This document shows positions 32,737 to 42,080 of a stretch of DNA of 50,631 nt, piece by piece. The DNA comes from CAYSPT01 sp964432985 (lineage in GTDB: Bacteria > Muiribacteriota > CAYSPT01), in the NCBI GenBank assembly GCA_964432985.1, contig CAYSPT010000035.1, positions 1-50,631 on the forward strand, in the 5' to 3' direction. The position numbers were made by a program, and so were the translations under genes. Each line of letters starts with the position of its first letter. Position 1 is the first letter of the stretch. A model generated the notes under the pieces. It was given only the letters and a program-made list of their open reading frames with translations. It was not told the origin of the DNA and searched no databases.

Positions 32737-34233
32737 ATGGTACCGGATTATTTTTCAGAGAAGAATTTCCAGCGCCGGATAAAGCGGATGATCAAAGCCC
32801 GGCTGCACCGTTTTGTGGTCAAGGTGCCGCCGGCGTTTGCGAAACTGTGCGCCGAGGAGATTGCTGCGCTGGGATTATCCGGTACGGCGAAAGGTGATTC
32901 AGCGCAGACCGGTTCGGTGAAGCCCGCTTCGGGGCCAAAGCGGGCCGGTTCGGCTCCGGTACGCACTGATTCGGGAATCGAGCTTACCGGCTCCCTGACT
33001 GACATGTATTCGCTCAACTTGAAGCTGCAGACCGCCTCGCGGGTCCTGATGGAAATCAGCCCGGTCAAAGCCGGCGCCCGGGAAGAGCTGTTCAGAAAAA
33101 CGGCAAAGATTCCCTGGGAGCTTTACCTCAACCCGCTTCTGCCGCTGGCGGTCACCGCCCGGGTCCGAAAGAGCCGTTTGAAGCACGAAGGGCAGACCGC
33201 CGCCACGCTCCGCGAGGCCATCGCCAAACGGTTCACCGGTCTGGGGATCGCTCCGCCGCCGCTGTATTCACCAGGCGAAAAAGCCAAACCGGAACAGCAA
33301 GCCGAGAATACCAAAATATCCGGACCGGAGCCGCCGCCACTTCTGGAACCGACCGGGAAGAAACCCGTTCATCAGCGGCTGGGAATCACCGTTATCGGTA
33401 ACAAGGGACGCATCCTCATGGATACCAGCGGGAACCACCTTCACATGCGGGGATACCGGGAACGGCATGGCGAAGCAGCCATACGCGAGACCCTGGCGGC
33501 CGGTTTCATCAAGTGGATCTTCGGCAGCCGGCAAGGGACACCGGCGGTTATCGCCGATCCCATGTGCGGCTCTGGGACGCTCCTGTTCGAAAGCCGGTTC
33601 CATTTTTCAGGTAATCCGCCCGGAGCGAAAAGGGATTTTCTCTTCACGCACCTGCCCTGGCACCAGGACAGGACCTGGAACCATATCAGGCGCTCGAGCC
33701 TGCAGTCTGCCGGGAAATCCGTCCCCCGTTTGATCGGCAGTGACATCTCGCATGAAGCCATCGAGGTGGCACGGGCCAACTGCGAACGCAATGACGGCTG
33801 CGGCCGCAATGCCATTTTACATGAAGAGATTCAGAGTGCGGAAACCGGCAGCGGCGGCAGCGATTATCAGGGTGACATCACGTTCAGAACAGTCGATTTT
33901 CTCGAGTCAGGGCCCGAACTGTTCGGTCCTGCAGTACCTGGGGATTCTGAGATGTTCGGGCTTGAACAGCTCGATAGGATTGGAACGCCCGGCGAAAAAT
34001 GGATCGTCTCCAATCCTCCCTACGGAGTGCGCCTGGAAGCGGGAACACGGCGGTTTCTCAAGTCGGTGATCCGGCATCTGAGAGACCGGTACGCGGGATG
34101 GAACGCGGCGCTGATTCTACCGTCACGGTTCGCGGGCCACCACGTGATACGCAACCGTTCAATACAGGTCGAATCGACCATACGTTTTTCAAACGGCGGT
34201 ATCCCGGTCATGGGGGTTGTACTAAAACTCTGA
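32737..34233 (+). CDS. THUMP-domain rRNA/tRNA guanine-N2 methyltransferase (RlmL/Trm14-like)
   Basis: About 498 aa from the ATG at 32737; TTG 32701 and ATG 32788 are alternatives and none has a strong ribosome site. Residues about 20-190 are ferredoxin-like/THUMP (SLNLKLQTASRVLMEI, PLAVTARVRKSRLKHEG). The Rossmann methyltransferase domain holds ADPMCGSGTLLFES (SAM binding), LIGSDISHEAIEVARANCE and the catalytic SNPPYG (about residue 425). The family makes m2G in 23S rRNA or tRNA. Two in-frame low-complexity inserts (about residues 50-80 and 180-205) lie between conserved parts. The gene lacks the RlmK fusion of E. coli RlmL. Confidence 0.88.
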   Translation: MVPDYFSEKNFQRRIKRMIKARLHRFVVKVPPAFAKLCAEEIAALGLSGTAKGDSAQTGSVKPASGPKRAGSAPVRTDSGIELTGSLTDMYSLNLKLQTASRVLMEISPVKAGAREELFRKTAKIPWELYLNPLLPLAVTARVRKSRLKHEGQTAATLREAIAKRFTGLGIAPPPLYSPGEKAKPEQQAENTKISGPEPPPLLEPTGKKPVHQRLGITVIGNKGRILMDTSGNHLHMRGYRERHGEAAIRETLAAGFIKWIFGSRQGTPAVIADPMCGSGTLLFESRFHFSGNPPGAKRDFLFTHLPWHQDRTWNHIRRSSLQSAGKSVPRLIGSDISHEAIEVARANCERNDGCGRNAILHEEIQSAETGSGGSDYQGDITFRTVDFLESGPELFGPAVPGDSEMFGLEQLDRIGTPGEKWIVSNPPYGVRLEAGTRRFLKSVIRHLRDRYAGWNAALILPSRFAGHHVIRNRSIQVESTIRFSNGGIPVMGVVLKL

Positions 34234-34306
34234 TTACGGAAGCAGGATCGAGGACCGGCTCGGTAACTATGGTTCCGCGACCGCGGATATGACAACATGT
34301 GTTTCG

Positions 34307-34335
34307 AAAACTGTTGTAATTTTTACAACGTTTTT
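34307..34335 (+). terminator. Probable intrinsic terminator after the methyltransferase gene
   Basis: AAAAC-T-GTTGTAA, loop TTT, then TTACAAC-GTTTT forms a 12-bp hairpin with one bulge, and its 3' arm runs into a T-rich stretch. It is 74 bases past the stop at 34233 and 60 bases before the MATE start. The stem is AT-rich, so an operator is an alternative. Confidence 0.5.
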
Positions 34336-34394
34336 ACACCATACATATAGGAGCGGTTTCCCAGGAATGGGGAACTAACGGAGGAGCAGCCCCC

Positions 34395-35732
34395 ATGGAC
34401 CTGGAATTCAACCGGATATCAAAGCAGGTCAACTCCATGGCCTGGCCGGCCATCACCCACGCCCTGCTCAACACCACCCTGTACTTCGTAGACACCCTGA
34501 TGATCGGCCGGCTGGGCAAGGACCCGCTGGCCGCAGCCGGGCTGGCCAACTCCATCACCTGGTCGGTGAGCATGTTCCTCTTCTCCCTGGCCACCGCCAC
34601 CCTGGCCCTCTCCGCCCGCCGGTTCGGCGAGCGCAATCTCAAAGCCGTTAAAACGGTGGCGGCCACCAGCATGAGCGCCGCCCTGATGATAGGCGTGGGA
34701 GCGACTATTGCCATGTATTTCGCATCGGATTGGGTAATCTCGCTTTTCATCCGTGAAGAAACAGTGGTCCCTCTGACCGCCCGGTACTTCCAGATTCTCT
34801 TCTGCTCGTTTCCGTTTCTGTACCTTTCACGGACGGCCGCCAGCCTGCTGCACTCTTCCGGCGACACCGTGTCGCCCATGAAGGTAATCCTGTTCACCAA
34901 CGTGCTCAACGCCGTGGCGGACTACGGGCTCATCTTCGGCCGCTTCGGCCTGCCCGAGATGGGGCTCAACGGCGCTGCGGCGGCCACGGTGCTCTCGCGA
35001 ATCTTTCAGCTGTCGCTCTTTTTGTACTTCCTGGCGGTGCGGGAACCGTTCAAGCTGCGGCTGCGGCACCTGGGGATGGTCTCATTATCCACCGCCCGCT
35101 CGCTGTTCAAGATAGCGCTGCCGGCTGCCATGGAGGCGGCGGTCATCCACTCCGGATTCCTGGTCTTCTTCAAGATCGTGGCGTCGCTGGGCTCGCTTCC
35201 GCTGGCCACCCATCACATCGCCCTGAGCGTGGAGTCGCTATCGTTCATGTTCGGGGTGGGGCTGTCCATCGCCGCGGCCAGTATCGTCGGACAGAAACTG
35301 GGGGAAGGCCAGCCGCTGGGCGCCCGGTTCGGCGCCCGCGTGGCCCTGAAGAAATGCCTGGGGATCATGCTTACCATCGGCACCCTGCTCTTCCTGTTTC
35401 CCGGCGCGCTGATCAGGCTGTTCACCACCGATCCGGAGATCATCCGCCTCGGCGCCACGGTGCTCAGAATCGGCGCCTTCGAGCAGCCGTTTTTGGGCTC
35501 GTATATGGTCCTTACCGGCAGCCTGCGCGGCGCCGGCGATACGGTGCGGCCCATGATGGTAGCCATCGTCGGCTCGTGGGTCTTCCGGGTGCCGCTGGTC
35601 TACGTCCTGGCGGTGACCCTCGGCCTGGGGCTGCCGGGGGTGTGGATCGGCACCTGCCTGGACTGGCTCTTCAGGGCCGCCGCCATGTACGCCATGTTCC
35701 GCCGCGGCAGGTGGTTGGAGAAGAAAGTTTGA
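34395..35732 (+). CDS. MATE-family efflux transporter
   Basis: A 445-aa inner-membrane protein with about 12 helices in two pseudo-repeats of six. Landmarks are NSMAWPAITHALLNTTLYFV at the N-terminus, MIGRLGKDPLAAAGLANSI, the middle SGDTVSPMKVILFTNVLNA, NGAAAATVLSRIFQ, and the second-half counterpart LTGSLRGAGDTVRPMMVAI. MATE proteins export drugs, metabolites or lipid-linked compounds using a proton or sodium gradient. GGAGGAG precedes the ATG by 8 bases. It is convergent to the small P-loop gene. The substrate cannot be told from sequence. Confidence 0.94.
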   Translation: MDLEFNRISKQVNSMAWPAITHALLNTTLYFVDTLMIGRLGKDPLAAAGLANSITWSVSMFLFSLATATLALSARRFGERNLKAVKTVAATSMSAALMIGVGATIAMYFASDWVISLFIREETVVPLTARYFQILFCSFPFLYLSRTAASLLHSSGDTVSPMKVILFTNVLNAVADYGLIFGRFGLPEMGLNGAAAATVLSRIFQLSLFLYFLAVREPFKLRLRHLGMVSLSTARSLFKIALPAAMEAAVIHSGFLVFFKIVASLGSLPLATHHIALSVESLSFMFGVGLSIAAASIVGQKLGEGQPLGARFGARVALKKCLGIMLTIGTLLFLFPGALIRLFTTDPEIIRLGATVLRIGAFEQPFLGSYMVLTGSLRGAGDTVRPMMVAIVGSWVFRVPLVYVLAVTLGLGLPGVWIGTCLDWLFRAAAMYAMFRRGRWLEKKV

Positions 35733-35765
35733 CCTGCCGGTGCCGTACCGTTTTGTCAACCTGTA

Positions 35766-36341
35766 TCATGCACTCGTATGCTGCTGAAATGTGAACGTAC
35801 CGTCTGCCGGTATGGCAATCCAGTGTCCTTTGAACGGGTGCTTTCTGCAGAATGTAAACCAGCTTGTATAGAGTTCTGTAATCTTCTTGCCGCCCGGGTA
35901 CACCAGCATTCCCGCCTGCGTTCTCAGAAGGCGAATAAGTATGTTTATTCTTCGGCCAAACGGTTTCGAGGTATACAGCGATTTATAGAGGGCGGCTTTC
36001 CGTCGGGCAAGGTGCTGCAGGATGATTTCGCGCGGCGCCCGGAGCGTCAGGAAAAATAGAGCATCGGCGGTGTTCAGGAGTTGCAAAGAGATATCGCTTT
36101 CAAACTCAGGTCCCTGCAATAAATCGTAGTGCAGCATCATGTTTTCGACATCGCAACGAGGTATCTCGTGTAACCGCCTGGAATGGGCGAGCATCCAGAT
36201 CCGGGGCTCGGGAATTTTCACCTCTACGGGCAGAGCCGGCACAGAACCGCTCGTTATCTTCTCCATGAGAAGGTTTTTTCCGATTCCCGAAGGGCCGGCT
36301 ATTACCAGCAATCGTTTGCTGTGTATCGTACCAAACTTCAC
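35766..36341 (-). CDS. P-loop nucleotide-binding protein (kinase-like)
   Basis: A 191-aa protein starting at GTG 36341. Residues about 12-24 are a Walker A motif, IAGPSGIGKNLLMEKI, as in small-molecule or guanylate-type kinases. A possible Walker B/acidic segment (LLNTADALFFLTLRAP) and an Arg-rich lid (QHLARRKAALYKSL) follow. The family is uncertain: a nucleoside/sugar kinase or a PAPS-linked enzyme are both possible. It is divergent from the HprK-like P-loop gene at 36456, and the 114-bp gap between them must hold both promoters. Confidence 0.65.
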   Translation of the reverse strand: MKFGTIHSKRLLVIAGPSGIGKNLLMEKITSGSVPALPVEVKIPEPRIWMLAHSRRLHEIPRCDVENMMLHYDLLQGPEFESDISLQLLNTADALFFLTLRAPREIILQHLARRKAALYKSLYTSKPFGRRINILIRLLRTQAGMLVYPGGKKITELYTSWFTFCRKHPFKGHWIAIPADGTFTFQQHTSA

Positions 36342-36455
36342 AATTCCATTCCCCTTCGCTGCCCGTGGGAAAGCTACCAGACAACTGTGAATTAGTCAAA
36401 TCAACATAACGGGCAACGGTTGCATCTGAGCGTAAAAAAAGTATATTTTGGTGGT

Positions 36456-37457
36456 ATGGATACATCCCGTGCTGCTACTGATGTACCGGTTTCCTCCGGC
36501 AGGGATTCCTCCGGTAGATGGCGTTGCTACCGCTTTGGCGGCGCTGTGGATGTTGCCGTCCGAAACCGGCGGCTTCCAGTCTCACTGGCAAAGCTCCTGG
36601 AACCGCTTCGCATAAGCTGGTCAAGCGGCCGCCCCGGCCTGGGCCTGGTTTTGGACCGGCAGAAGCGGTCCGGCGCCACAAGCAGTATCACCTGCTGCTC
36701 ACGCGGACTGTACAAAGGTATTCCCTGGGAGACGTCCATGGTCACCAACCCGGTCACCCGGCAGGTCCAGTGCTATTTCCATTCCCGGCCGCTGTTTACC
36801 TGGCTGACCATGAAGATGGTCCTCGGCCCCTATCTCAAGCAGTGCGTCGCCCGGCAGGGTTGTCTCCCCCTCTGCGGCAGTTCTTTTCAACTCGATGATG
36901 TCCAGTATGTGATTACCGGTTTTCCCGGTTTCGGAAAGACCCGGCTGATGCTGCAGGCGGTTTCACAGGGAGCTTCTTTTTGCTGCGACGAGGAGATGTA
37001 CCTGTCAAATACCGGTGACGTGGAGGGATTTTTCAATTTCGTTAATCTCAAGCTGGGCACTGTTTACTGCACCGCATACTGGAACATGCTTGATGTACGT
37101 ACCAGGGCACGATTACATATAAACCACATGGTCTCACTGCTGACCCGGGAGAAGATTACCTTCACCATGCCGGTGGATTCCCGGGAAATGGATCTTTCTA
37201 GAAGTGCTGCAGCTCCCGGCCGCCTGGTCTTTATACATCTCGACCACGGGTCCGGAGTGAGGAAAAGTACCGGAAAAGACATGCTTCACAGTCTCTCACA
37301 ATGGGAATCTGATCATCGGACCTGGTTCGGCGGCTTGTTTTACTCGGAACAGGATTTTACCGCAATCAGCGAATCGATCAGCCCGTCCCTGGAAAAACAC
37401 TCATTCTGGCGGATACCCGCTAACTGCACGCTGGAAGATATATTGGAACTCAAATGA
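36456..37457 (+). CDS. HprK-like P-loop protein
   Basis: About 333 aa from the ATG at 36456 (TTG 36420 in frame upstream is an alternative). The central GFPGFGKTRLMLQAVSQG is a Walker A loop in the context found in HPr-kinase-like and PEP-carboxykinase-fold proteins, followed by an acidic FCCDEEMYLS. The N-terminal 150 residues contain CYFHSRPLFTWLTMKMVLGP. HprK-like proteins occur in capsule and exopolysaccharide loci, where their target is mostly unknown. It is the first gene of the nine-gene plus-strand cluster, and its TGA overlaps the next ATG (ATGA). Confidence 0.6.
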   Translation: MDTSRAATDVPVSSGRDSSGRWRCYRFGGAVDVAVRNRRLPVSLAKLLEPLRISWSSGRPGLGLVLDRQKRSGATSSITCCSRGLYKGIPWETSMVTNPVTRQVQCYFHSRPLFTWLTMKMVLGPYLKQCVARQGCLPLCGSSFQLDDVQYVITGFPGFGKTRLMLQAVSQGASFCCDEEMYLSNTGDVEGFFNFVNLKLGTVYCTAYWNMLDVRTRARLHINHMVSLLTREKITFTMPVDSREMDLSRSAAAPGRLVFIHLDHGSGVRKSTGKDMLHSLSQWESDHRTWFGGLFYSEQDFTAISESISPSLEKHSFWRIPANCTLEDILELK

Positions 37458-38641
37458 ATATTCTTTTTGTCAGCGAATTTTTCCATCCGCACGTGGGAGG
37501 TGTAGAGTACTTTTTTCAATCCCTGGCCGAAGGAATGACCGCACGGGGACACCGCTGCACCATGGTCACCCAAAGACTGGCGAATACGAAATCCCGCGAA
37601 GTCATCAATGGTGTAACCATCCACAGGGTGAACTGTTTTCAAAGCCGGTACTGGTTTACGTTACTGGCCATCCCCCTGGTCTACCGCCTGGCGCGGGGCT
37701 GTGATATTATCCACACCACCACCTATAATGCGGCCTTACCGGCAAAAGTAGCCAGCCTGTTCACTAAAAAACCGTGCGTGATAACCGTACATGAAATCCT
37801 CGGAAGGAACTGGTACAACCTAGGGATGAACCGGTTCAACGCCGGTCTGCATCAAATGCTGGAACAGCTGATCATCAACCTGCGGTTCGGTTGTTACGTG
37901 AGCGTTTCCCGTTCCACAGAACGTAGTCTGATGGACTGCTCACTTTCGAAGCCGCAGTCCCGTTTGATTTATAATGGTATCGACTATGAATTCTGGAACT
38001 CCCGGCGGTATGACGGATCTGAAATACGCACAAAATTGGGGATCGGAAACCAGTTTGTTTTTCTCTTTTTCGGCCGGCCCGGACTGACCAAGGGGCTGGA
38101 ATACCTGGTCAGAGCGGTTCCTCTCTTGATAAAAGAAATCCCTGACGCGACCTTTCTGGCCATCATTTCCAGCGGCCGCGCCAGCAGGAAGCGGTACCAG
38201 TATATCAAACACCTGGTCAGGATATTGAATATCCAGGACCATGTGATCATGCTCGACACGGTGCCGAAACATGAACTTCCGCCTTACCTCATGGCGGCGG
38301 ACTGCGTGGTCACCCCGAGCCTCACCGAAGGATTCGGCTTTACCGCCGTTGAAGCCTGCGCTATGGGACGCCCGGTGGTAGTATCAGACACGGATTCGCT
38401 GCCGGAAGTAGTCTCGGGCCGATACATCCTGGTCGAACCGGGAAATCCCTATGAACTGGCCGGAGGTATCGTGTCCGTTTACCGGGGTGAACTTAAAGCA
38501 GGCCGTTTGAAACGGTTCCCGGTGGAGGACATGACAGTAAATTATCTGGACCTGTACCACGGGCTTGTGGGAAAGGTACATTCGGTCACTCCTGGGCGGC
38601 AAACTGTCCGCACAAACCGGGAAAGGGAGCGTGACGCATGA
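37454..38641 (+). CDS. GT4-family glycosyltransferase
   Basis: A 395-aa cytoplasmic retaining glycosyltransferase (GT-B fold). The N-terminal domain starts NILFVSEFFHPHVGGVEYF (acceptor-side glycine loop). The C-terminal domain has FLFFGRPGLTKGLEYLVRAV, LPPYLMAADCVVTPSLTEG and the EGFGFTAVEACAMGRPVV segment carrying the E-x7-E nucleotide-sugar motif. It likely adds a hexose to a lipid-linked glycan. It overlaps the genes on both sides by 4 bases (ATGA), indicating tight coupling. The sugar donor is unknown. Confidence 0.93.
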   Translation: MNILFVSEFFHPHVGGVEYFFQSLAEGMTARGHRCTMVTQRLANTKSREVINGVTIHRVNCFQSRYWFTLLAIPLVYRLARGCDIIHTTTYNAALPAKVASLFTKKPCVITVHEILGRNWYNLGMNRFNAGLHQMLEQLIINLRFGCYVSVSRSTERSLMDCSLSKPQSRLIYNGIDYEFWNSRRYDGSEIRTKLGIGNQFVFLFFGRPGLTKGLEYLVRAVPLLIKEIPDATFLAIISSGRASRKRYQYIKHLVRILNIQDHVIMLDTVPKHELPPYLMAADCVVTPSLTEGFGFTAVEACAMGRPVVVSDTDSLPEVVSGRYILVEPGNPYELAGGIVSVYRGELKAGRLKRFPVEDMTVNYLDLYHGLVGKVHSVTPGRQTVRTNRERERDA

Positions 38642-41046
38642 ACGGTACCGCTTCCATCCCGCGTCAAACACCCCGACACGTAACAGCGCTCGTCATGATC
38701 GTCCTGGCAACCCTGGCCGTCTACGCCAACAGTTTCCAGGCACCGTTTGAGTTAGACGACCACCGTCACATTTTTGATAATCATGAGATCAGAAATCCGG
38801 CCAATTTCCTGGGTTTTGACAAACTGCTTCACCGGCGGACTATGGTCAAGCTCACCTTCGCCCTGAACTACCGGGTGCACGGAACGGATGTCTTCGGCTA
38901 CCATCTGGTCAACACGGGTATCCACATCATCAACGGCTGGCTGGTGTACGCGCTGGTCCTGGCCATACTCGCCGCTACAGGGCAATCGACGGAAGCGAAA
39001 CGATATCTCGTGGCGGGACAACCTGCCGACACAAGACCCACTACAGGCGGCCGGGCGCACATGCTTGCCCTGTTTTCAGCCCTGGTCTTCGTCACGCACC
39101 CCCTGCAGACCCAGGCGGTGACCTATATCGTGCAGCGGATGACCTCCATGGCCGCGTTGTTTTACCTGGCCGCAGTCCTCTTTTATATGAACACAAGGCT
39201 GATGACGGCCGCCGGTACGACCACCGGCGAAGGTCACAATTCGAGCCGTCGGCGCACCAGGCCGGACCGACGGCACAACCGTCTCAGAAACACCGTGGTG
39301 CTTTTCGTACTCGCATCCCTGAGCGGTGGCGCGGCGGTCCTGTGCAAACAGAACGCGGCCACCCTGCCCGCTGTTATCGTGATGCTGGAGTACCTGCTGT
39401 TCGAGCGTACCTGGCAGGGATGGAAAAAGAAACTGCCCTGGCTCGTGGCCGGCGGCGTGCTGTGGGGGTTGCTGCTGCTGGCTACCGTCGGATTCTTCGG
39501 CACACCCGACAACGGCAGCACACCCGGTGACATTGCTTCCCTGACCCGCATGGCCGGGCAGACGGTCACCCGGTGGAACTACCTCTGTACCCAGTTCAAC
39601 GCCGTGAGCGTCTATATCAGGCTGTTGGTTCTCCCTGTCAAGCAGAACCTGGATTACATGTACCCGTTTAATGACGGTTTCTTTGACGGCCTGACACCGC
39701 TTGCCTTCCTGTTCCTGACGGCGGTGCTGCTCTTCGGCCTGCTGGCGGCGAAAAAACAACCGGTCATGAGCCTGGCAGTCCTGTGGTTTTTCATCACCCT
39801 CGCGGTGGAATCGAGCGTTATCCCCATTGACGACGCCCTGGTGGAGCACCGGCTATACCTTCCCCTGTTCGGGTTTGCCCTGCTGGTGCCCCTGTTGATC
39901 TACAACCGGTTTCGCCGCCGGCCCGCGGCGGCAATAACCTGCTGCTGCCTGGTTGTGGTCCTGCTTGGCGCGGCCACCTTTGCACGGAACCTGGTGTGGC
40001 GTGATCCAAGTACGTTGTGGATGGATGTCATAGATAAAAGCCCCGGCAATTCACGCGCTTACAACAACCTGGGCTGGGTGATGGCCAGACAGGAACGTTA
40101 CGAAGAAGCAATCGAACTTTTCCAAAAAGCGTTGGAGATAAGACCCGGTTATGCGGAAGCATTGAATAATATGGGGTTTGCATACAAGGAACTGGACCAC
40201 CTTGATGAGGCCGTACAGGCCTGCTCCCGGGCCCTGGAACTAAAGCCGAACTTCGTCAAAGCGCACGTATGCCTGGCCCATATCTACATGAAGCAAAACA
40301 AATTCGAAGAGGCGGGACACCATTACCGTCTGGGGCTTCGGGTGCAGCCTTACAACCTGGACGCTCACAACAACCTGGGCCTGGCACTGGTCAACCTGGG
40401 TAAAATAGATGAAGGAATAAGCTGCTATCAGGCGGCGCTGGAGTTGGAGCCGGGAGATGCCGAAGTTCTCACGAACCTTGGGCTGGCCCTGAAAAAGAAG
40501 GGGAAAACCGACCAAGCCGAAGAGCATTTCACCATGGCTCTTAATAGCGATTCTCAGTGCGCCGAAGCGCATCACCACCTGGGAACCGTTCTGGCCGGAC
40601 GTGGTGATCTTCAACAGGCCATGGACCGTTACCATGAAGCCCTCCGCCTCAAACCGGAGTACGCCGACGCCCACAACAATATGGGCTTGGCCCTGGGGCA
40701 ACTCGGAAACCATCAGGAAGCGGCGGAATTCTTTTCGCGAGCTGTTTCACACCAACCGGACCTGGCCGAAGCCCACAACAACCTGGGCGGCACCCTGGCC
40801 CGGATGGGAAAAGCGAACGAAGCGGTATCGCATATAGAGAAAGCCATCCAGTTGAAACCCGGCTTCGCCAGCGCCCACAACAACATGGGAAACGCGATGT
40901 TCATACTTAACCGGTACCACGACGCCGTCTTCCATTATTCTGAAGCTCTGAAATTCGACCCTCAACTGGAAGCGGCCCGTACCAACCTGGCAATCGTCCG
41001 TAAAAAGCTGATAACCAGCGGGGATCCCGGGATTGAGAGCGAGTAA
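38638..41046 (+). CDS. TMTC-like GT-C glycosyltransferase with C-terminal TPR repeats (copy 1)
   Basis: An 802-aa membrane protein. Residues about 15-450 form a multi-helix GT-C domain. The first periplasmic loop has the Asp pair FELDDHRHIFDN, thought to contact the lipid-phosphate sugar, and VTYIVQRMTSMAALFYL and LVEHRLYLPLFGFALLV are shared with eukaryotic TMTC O-mannosyltransferases. From about residue 470 to 795 nine to ten TPR repeats follow (SRAYNNLGWVMARQERYEEA; AHNNLGLALVNLGKIDEG), presumably facing the periplasm and holding the acceptor. A hydrophilic insert lies at about 120-140. It is coupled by ATGA overlap to the GT4 gene. The second copy is at 45962-47893. Confidence 0.88.
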   Translation: MNGTASIPRQTPRHVTALVMIVLATLAVYANSFQAPFELDDHRHIFDNHEIRNPANFLGFDKLLHRRTMVKLTFALNYRVHGTDVFGYHLVNTGIHIINGWLVYALVLAILAATGQSTEAKRYLVAGQPADTRPTTGGRAHMLALFSALVFVTHPLQTQAVTYIVQRMTSMAALFYLAAVLFYMNTRLMTAAGTTTGEGHNSSRRRTRPDRRHNRLRNTVVLFVLASLSGGAAVLCKQNAATLPAVIVMLEYLLFERTWQGWKKKLPWLVAGGVLWGLLLLATVGFFGTPDNGSTPGDIASLTRMAGQTVTRWNYLCTQFNAVSVYIRLLVLPVKQNLDYMYPFNDGFFDGLTPLAFLFLTAVLLFGLLAAKKQPVMSLAVLWFFITLAVESSVIPIDDALVEHRLYLPLFGFALLVPLLIYNRFRRRPAAAITCCCLVVVLLGAATFARNLVWRDPSTLWMDVIDKSPGNSRAYNNLGWVMARQERYEEAIELFQKALEIRPGYAEALNNMGFAYKELDHLDEAVQACSRALELKPNFVKAHVCLAHIYMKQNKFEEAGHHYRLGLRVQPYNLDAHNNLGLALVNLGKIDEGISCYQAALELEPGDAEVLTNLGLALKKKGKTDQAEEHFTMALNSDSQCAEAHHHLGTVLAGRGDLQQAMDRYHEALRLKPEYADAHNNMGLALGQLGNHQEAAEFFSRAVSHQPDLAEAHNNLGGTLARMGKANEAVSHIEKAIQLKPGFASAHNNMGNAMFILNRYHDAVFHYSEALKFDPQLEAARTNLAIVRKKLITSGDPGIESE

Positions 41047-41050
41047 GACA

Positions 41051-42040
41051 ATGGGATTATTAAGAAACCTGTCTACCGGGCTCCGCAAGGTCCTGCACAT
41101 TCCCGAAGCCACGCCGCGGTTCGTCCAGATCGGCCTCACCAACGTATGCAACTTGAACTGCCGGATGTGTATGAGGAACTACTTCGACATCGATCGGATT
41201 CACATGGAGTATGAAACATTCACGCGGGTGGTGGACCGTCTGGAGGGCGCCGAGACGGTCATACTGGTGGGATTCGGCGAGAGCCTGCTGTATCCGCGGC
41301 TCTACGAGGCGATTGCCTACTGCAAGGGAAAAGGCATGCAGGTCCAGTTGACGTCAAACGGGCTGCTGCTGGACACCGACGAGAAAATCGCCCAATTGAT
41401 CCGCTCCGGTCTCGACCGCTTCACACTTTCCATGGAGAGCCTGCGGACAGCGAACGAATCCGCGCACCACAACAGCCGGGCCGCGAAAAACATCGAGCGG
41501 CTCATCCAGGTAAAGCAGGACCTGGGATCCCGCACCCCCAGGGTCATCCTGCAGCCCCTGCTCTTCAGCGACAATACACAGGATATCTACGAGATGATCC
41601 AATGGGCCGCCCGGACCGGAATCGACAGGATCAACGTCTCCCGGCTTGATGTCAGGTACCTGCCTGAAATCAGGCGCCCCAGCATGGAAGAGGAGCAAAC
41701 AATTAGCAGGGAGTTCGCCCGGTTACGCAGGAAACACCGGCTTAGAATCGACTTTTTACCAGACCAGGTTTTCGATGGATGGAAGGGATTTCTCTACAAG
41801 CACTTCAAGTTCCTGCTCCAGCTGAACACCCATTGTTTCCGGCTCCAGGATTTCGTTTTTATCGACCAGAACGACAACGTATTCCCGTGCTGCGCACCTC
41901 AGGAGCTCAACATGGGAAACATGCTGGAGCAGAGCCTTCAAGAGGTGTGGCACGGCGAGAAGTACCGGGCGCTTCGGAAAAAGCAGGATGCCTTCGAATT
42001 CTGCCGCCATTGCGACTTTTTGAAAGTGAAACAATTATAA
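41051..42040 (+). CDS. Radical SAM protein with SPASM-like C-terminus (1 of 3)
   Basis: About 329 aa from the ATG at 41051, four bases after the TMTC stop. The radical SAM motif C33-NLN-C37-RM-C40 is intact, with ILVGFGESLLYP as the GGE-equivalent strand and LTSNGLLLD downstream. The C-terminus has a SPASM-type Cys set (FPCCAPQELNMGN, FCRHCDFLK). These enzymes use a 4Fe-4S cluster and SAM to start radical chemistry, often on peptides or sugars. No RiPP precursor is nearby. Its place between glycosyltransferases suggests a sugar or protein substrate (inference). Confidence 0.87.
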   Translation: MGLLRNLSTGLRKVLHIPEATPRFVQIGLTNVCNLNCRMCMRNYFDIDRIHMEYETFTRVVDRLEGAETVILVGFGESLLYPRLYEAIAYCKGKGMQVQLTSNGLLLDTDEKIAQLIRSGLDRFTLSMESLRTANESAHHNSRAAKNIERLIQVKQDLGSRTPRVILQPLLFSDNTQDIYEMIQWAARTGIDRINVSRLDVRYLPEIRRPSMEEEQTISREFARLRRKHRLRIDFLPDQVFDGWKGFLYKHFKFLLQLNTHCFRLQDFVFIDQNDNVFPCCAPQELNMGNMLEQSLQEVWHGEKYRALRKKQDAFEFCRHCDFLKVKQL

Positions 42041-42080
42041 TGCATGAGCTCGCGTTTTTTCCATTGGAGAAAGGCATGGG

